DNA of 45,831 nucleotides from UBA6244 sp041582875 (lineage in GTDB: Bacteria; Bacteroidota; Bacteroidia; Bacteroidales; F082), in contig JBFHGX010000015.1 of the NCBI GenBank assembly GCA_041582875.1, forward strand, positions 1-45,831, written 5' to 3'. The first letter of the stretch is position 1, and each line of letters starts with the position of its first letter. Below the pieces are notes generated by a model that was not told where the DNA came from, did not search any database, and saw nothing but the letters and a program-made list of their open reading frames with translations. Below, piece after piece: positions 42,316-45,831 of this stretch. Made by a program: the position numbers and the translations under genes.

Positions 42316-43224
42316 ATGATAGAAACGATTAAAATAGGAAGACTAAGGTGGCTTCACATTAACAATCCTAGCGAAGAGGATTTTGAATACCTGGGCAATA
42401 CACTCCACTTTCACCAACTTGATATTGAAGACTGTAGACAAAACAACCAGCGACCTAAAATTGATATTTACGACGATTATTACTTTTTGATTCTTCATTT
42501 TCCGGTGTTCGATCGCCAGAATCAGTTTATCAAACCCCGTGAAGTAAAAATATTCTGGGCCGAAGATTATATCATCACGGTAGGCAAAACCCACTGGATG
42601 GTCGACAGGCTCTTTAATACAGCAGTTCAGCAGGAAAAAGAAGGCATTGACTTTGAAGTAGGAACCAGTGATGCCTTGCTATACACCATTCTGGAGCAAT
42701 TAATGACCGAATCAGTGTCGTTGCTTCGTAGGGTAGGACTTGAACTGGAAATGATTGGACGTGAGCTTTTTGGCAACAAACCCACCCGTGTTATCGAGCG
42801 ACTTTCGGTTACCCGGAAAAATATCATCGCCCTCAACACCATGTACAAACCGCAACTTCGGGTGTTCAACAAATTTGAATCGGGAAGCGTGGAAGGTTTT
42901 GCCCATAACATGGAAGATTACTGGGGTAATATCCTCGACTATTACAACAAAATGTGGGACATGACCGAAGATTATGGCGAGCTCATCGATGGCTTGTCGA
43001 CCACCTTCGACTCCATGCAGACCAACAAAACCAACGAAATCATTAAAATTCTCACCCTTATTTCTTCTATCATACTTCCCCTTACATTTCTTACCGGACT
43101 TTATGGAATGAATATACTCTTGCCCTTGCAGGAAGACAGCCATGCCTTTTGGATTATCATGACCCTTATGGTGTTGGTAGGTGGTGGGATGATTACCTAT
43201 TTCCGACGAAAAAAGTGGATGTAG
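42316..43224 (+). CDS. corA: CorA family magnesium/divalent cation channel
   Basis: 302 residues. N-terminal cytoplasmic alpha/beta domain (LRWLHINNPSEEDFEYLG ... DDYYFLILHFPVF) and long stalk helix (about 140-240). Two C-terminal membrane helices follow, the first preceding the signature YGMN (263-266 in TGLYGMNI), and the basic tail RRKKWM is typical of the pentameric channel. It imports Mg2+ and possibly Co2+ or Ni2+. It has its own promoter and a strong ribosome site. Confidence 0.93.
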   Translation: MIETIKIGRLRWLHINNPSEEDFEYLGNTLHFHQLDIEDCRQNNQRPKIDIYDDYYFLILHFPVFDRQNQFIKPREVKIFWAEDYIITVGKTHWMVDRLFNTAVQQEKEGIDFEVGTSDALLYTILEQLMTESVSLLRRVGLELEMIGRELFGNKPTRVIERLSVTRKNIIALNTMYKPQLRVFNKFESGSVEGFAHNMEDYWGNILDYYNKMWDMTEDYGELIDGLSTTFDSMQTNKTNEIIKILTLISSIILPLTFLTGLYGMNILLPLQEDSHAFWIIMTLMVLVGGGMITYFRRKKWM

Positions 43225-43274
43225 GTCGTTTCTCGTTTGATTGCAATGGTGTACCTTAATCGGTGAGTGAATTT

Positions 43275-45602
43275 TTACCGCTTCACCACCCCCACTTCCT
43301 CCACCTCTTTTCCATCCATCACCAATACCACATGGTAAATTCCTGCGGGCAGTGAACGGTTGTATTGATCCTCGCCATGCCAGTGGATGATGGATGTTCC
43401 GGCAATCGAAGTGCCATCCATCAGCACCTTTATCCGCTGACCGGAGTTGTTGTACACTTCGAGTTGAATATGAGAAGCAGCATTGGTTTTCAGCATAATC
43501 CGGGTATCGGTACTAAATGGGTTGGGAGCTACCATCAGCGCTTTCTCCTTTTCAGGGATGATGGTTTGGTATTCGTTTGTCCCAACGGTTGGATTCCATT
43601 CGTAGGCTCCCATATCGATGGAAGCCCCGTAAATGCGTGGATTTCCGGCCAAATCGGTTTCGGGCAGGTGGATAAACGAAGGCAGTTCCAGAGTTCCGGC
43701 ATCGATGCAGGGGGAGCCGTAATCAATTTGATAGGGGTTTTCGCCTACGCCTGTAAACAAGGGGTCAGCATCGATGTTGCTGGGGGAGTAATAAAGCAGG
43801 TTATTGGAAGTAACCATGTCGATGGCCGCTTCACCTCCATCGATCAATGAATGCTCAATAGATAAAACGCTTTCTATGTCCCCGTAGGGTGTAAACATAT
43901 AAGCCGGGGCAAATTGGTTGTTGTACACAATGGAGTTATATACATGAGTTTGCGAACTGTAAACGGCTCCAATGGCTGCGGCATCCGGGTTGTTGGAGTA
44001 GGTATCGGCCAGGGTACAATTAATTAAAAATACCTGGGCTCTATCCATTGTACTTACTCCTGAAGCTCCATTGCCATTGTTAATGTCCTGGGTGTGATTT
44101 TCAGCAAACAAACAGTTGTACAAAATAACGGTAATTTGATCCGGATCATACCACCATTGTCCAAGGACAAATAATCCACCTCCCGCAGCGCCATCAGGGA
44201 CTGAATAATCAGGATAGTTAGCCATAAAGCGGCAACCCTCGAAGCGAACAGTATCGGGAGGCAGGCTTACATATGGATTATACCCCGTTCTTAATGCCCC
44301 ACCACCAATGTTATTCCTGAATTCCACATTCTTCAGTAAAAAATTATTTGAAGATTTGATATCACCTCCCCCCTCCATGCGGCCTTTGTTGTTTATAAAT
44401 AACAGGTTTTCGAAAATGCCATTCCGATTATTTTCGATGTATATACCCCCCAAACCGTACGGACTTATGGTATCTCCATTGCCATTACTTATGGTCAAAT
44501 TACTGATTTTGTAGTTGTCGGCATGGGGAATCCCATTCAATAAAAAAATTTGATTTTCGGCATCCAGGATGGTGGAATCGCGGTGGGTTCCTTGTATGGA
44601 CACATCTCGCTTTAAGCATAATGGAAACTTTTCTCCTCCCGAAAGGCAGTAAATGCCATTGGCCACATGGATGGTGTCGGGGCTAAGGCTGTCGGAGGCT
44701 GCTTTTAACAGGGCAAAATAGATGTCTTTCAATGGCTCTTCGGGGGTGAGTCCACTGTTGTTGTTATCACCATCGTTGGATACATATAGATCCTCAAATG
44801 ATGTTTCAATTTTTGCACAAGCAATATCATAAGTAATATCATCTATAGGATCAGGATCATTCCCGATCGAAAAAAGATAGTAGTAGTCAGGATTCGACAC
44901 GGTGAAGGTGTCAACGGCTAAATGAAAGGGAGGGCTGTATTCACCTAATTTATAGATATCCGTACCCATTGAAGCATAATTCAAATAGATATTGCATCTG
45001 TTTACCGTATCAAACTCAATGCTGCTGTTTAATACCATGATGCCGCCTCCGCGACCATAGGTATAATTATTTTTAATGGTGACATTGGAAAGATAACCAC
45101 CGGCATTTCGAAAATAAATTCCACCTCCATATCCAAATGCTTTGTTATCATTAATGATGCAGTTGTAAATTTCTGTGGATGAATTCGACACAAACACCCC
45201 ACCGCCACTTATGCCACCATACCACGTACCACTACCATTTGTTAACATAAAACCATTGAGGGTAACCATGGATTGACAATCTTCAATAAAAATACAACTC
45301 CCGGTTTGGTTTCCATCAACAATGGTTTGGTGTATGTAGGCTAAATCGCCCGTGGTGAGGGTTAAGCTCCCTATAGTCAAACTTTTATTATCGACATAAA
45401 GATTCTCATAATAAGTTCCCGGCCACACCAATACCGTATCGCCATCAGCCGCCGCATCTAACGCTTGTTGTATCGCCATAAAATCGCCACTTCCATCTTG
45501 TTTTACCGTGATTACTTGTGCAGAACTCTGTAGTACAAACAACAGGCATAAAGTCACCATGATTGCCATACGATGCATTATATTGAAGGAGTTTACTTTC
45601 AT
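43275..45602 (-). CDS. T9SS cargo protein with right-handed parallel beta-helix
   Basis: 775 residues. Signal peptide about 1-29 (ending SSAQ). From VKQDGSGDFMAIQQALDAAADGDTVLVWPGTYYE it is a pectate-lyase-like parallel beta-helix with polymorphic-outer-membrane-type coils (GGGVFVSNSSTEIYNCIINDN, GGGIYFRNAGGYLSNVTIKNN) and a late IDAGTLELP...DLAGNPRIYGASIDMGAYEW motif. The last about 80 residues form a FlgD-Ig-like sorting domain (VAPNPFSTDT ... LPAGIYHVVLVMDGKEV). No catalytic triad of a known lyase is apparent; adhesion or polysaccharide binding is possible. It is 16 bases downstream of another T9SS cargo gene, so probably an operon. Confidence 0.8.
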   Translation of the reverse strand: MKVNSFNIMHRMAIMVTLCLLFVLQSSAQVITVKQDGSGDFMAIQQALDAAADGDTVLVWPGTYYENLYVDNKSLTIGSLTLTTGDLAYIHQTIVDGNQTGSCIFIEDCQSMVTLNGFMLTNGSGTWYGGISGGGVFVSNSSTEIYNCIINDNKAFGYGGGIYFRNAGGYLSNVTIKNNYTYGRGGGIMVLNSSIEFDTVNRCNIYLNYASMGTDIYKLGEYSPPFHLAVDTFTVSNPDYYYLFSIGNDPDPIDDITYDIACAKIETSFEDLYVSNDGDNNNSGLTPEEPLKDIYFALLKAASDSLSPDTIHVANGIYCLSGGEKFPLCLKRDVSIQGTHRDSTILDAENQIFLLNGIPHADNYKISNLTISNGNGDTISPYGLGGIYIENNRNGIFENLLFINNKGRMEGGGDIKSSNNFLLKNVEFRNNIGGGALRTGYNPYVSLPPDTVRFEGCRFMANYPDYSVPDGAAGGGLFVLGQWWYDPDQITVILYNCLFAENHTQDINNGNGASGVSTMDRAQVFLINCTLADTYSNNPDAAAIGAVYSSQTHVYNSIVYNNQFAPAYMFTPYGDIESVLSIEHSLIDGGEAAIDMVTSNNLLYYSPSNIDADPLFTGVGENPYQIDYGSPCIDAGTLELPSFIHLPETDLAGNPRIYGASIDMGAYEWNPTVGTNEYQTIIPEKEKALMVAPNPFSTDTRIMLKTNAASHIQLEVYNNSGQRIKVLMDGTSIAGTSIIHWHGEDQYNRSLPAGIYHVVLVMDGKEVEEVGVVKR

Positions 45603-45618
45603 GGTTATTGATTGTTAA

Positions 45619-45831
45619 CTAATAGATGACCAGCTTTTTTGTAACAACTCGTCCACTTTCTTTAATATTTAACACATAAATTCCTGTCGTAAGTTTTTTG
45701 CCCTGGGCATCGGTTAAATTCCATTGCATGGCATAATCGCCTTTAGGTTGTGTGTTATTTAGTAAGGTTGCTACCTGACGACCGAAACCATCAATAACCT
45801 GGATTTCAATGTTGGATGGTTCATCAAGCCG
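45619..45831 (-). CDS. C-terminal end of a T9SS cargo protein (cut by window edge)
   Basis: Open frame from the window edge to a TAG at 45619-45621; 70 residues visible. It reads IEIQVIDGFGRQVATLLNN ... LTTGIYVLNIKESGRVVTK, ending KKLVIY, the second part of a FlgD-Ig-like type A sorting domain. The rest of the gene lies outside, so the function is unknown. It lies immediately upstream of the beta-helix gene. Confidence 0.8.
   Translation of the reverse strand, partial: RLDEPSNIEIQVIDGFGRQVATLLNNTQPKGDYAMQWNLTDAQGKKLTTGIYVLNIKESGRVVTKKLVIY

Noticed and set aside
1..45831. Search for CRISPR array, tRNA/rRNA, transposase, phage or defence genes
   Set aside because: No regularly spaced repeats, tRNA-like cloverleaf, integrase/transposase or known defence domain was seen by eye; not an exhaustive search.

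Overview
The window comes from a member of the Bacteroidota, most likely a marine or sediment, facultatively anaerobic lineage near Marinilabiliales/Bacteroidales. Four things point there. Six proteins carry type IX secretion (T9SS) C-terminal sorting domains. At least thirteen gene starts are preceded by the Bacteroidota -7 box TAnnTTTG. Shine-Dalgarno sequences are scarce. The gene families (long LysS and IspG, RND pump fused to an outer-membrane factor, SPOR-tailed barrel) are typical of that phylum. The exact genus cannot be read from this window.

Layout. 1-1.3 kb: end of a TPR protein. 1.4-3.9 kb (-): acyl-ACP thioesterase and long-chain acyl-CoA synthetase. 4.0-5.5 kb (+): MltF-like lytic transglycosylase lipoprotein. 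5.5 kb (-): TatA. 5.8-7.8 kb (+): secreted peptidylarginine deiminase resembling the Porphyromonas enzyme. 8.0-9.3 kb (-): SPOR-tailed outer-membrane barrel plus a 39-residue membrane microprotein. 9.4-11.2 kb: lysS. 11.2-21.5 kb (-): three large T9SS cargo proteins, two of them paralogous Asp-box/GEVED proteins on either side of a class I photolyase. 21.8-23.8 kb (-): ptb-buk. 24.1-30.1 kb (+): a low-molecular-weight phosphatase followed by a heavy-metal RND efflux system whose pump and outer-membrane factor form one polypeptide. 30.1-32.2 kb (-): flavin reductase/rubredoxin, a zinc-ribbon membrane protein, uridine kinase. 32.3-36.5 kb (-): a five-gene sodium-pumping methylmalonyl-CoA decarboxylase operon with its epimerase. 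36.7-38.2 kb (+): an FG-GAP propeller protein. 38.2-38.9 kb (-): a secreted protein broken by a frameshift. 39-40.5 kb (-): ispG. 41-43.2 kb: DUF302 protein, small outer-membrane protein, CorA. 43.3-45.8 kb (-): a parallel beta-helix T9SS protein and the end of another T9SS cargo gene.

Together the genes suggest an organism that ferments to propionate, with decarboxylation driving sodium export, and to butyrate or branched-chain acids through acyl phosphate. It also has oxygen and light stress defences (rubredoxin flavoprotein, photolyase) and a large secreted, surface-attached protein repertoire. No rRNA, tRNA, CRISPR array, phage, transposase or defence island was seen. The region looks like ordinary chromosome. 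The most unusual items are the deiminase with a complete Porphyromonas-type active site, the pump-channel fusion with an internal signal-peptide-like segment, the unreported microprotein, and the tight terminator-promoter overlaps.
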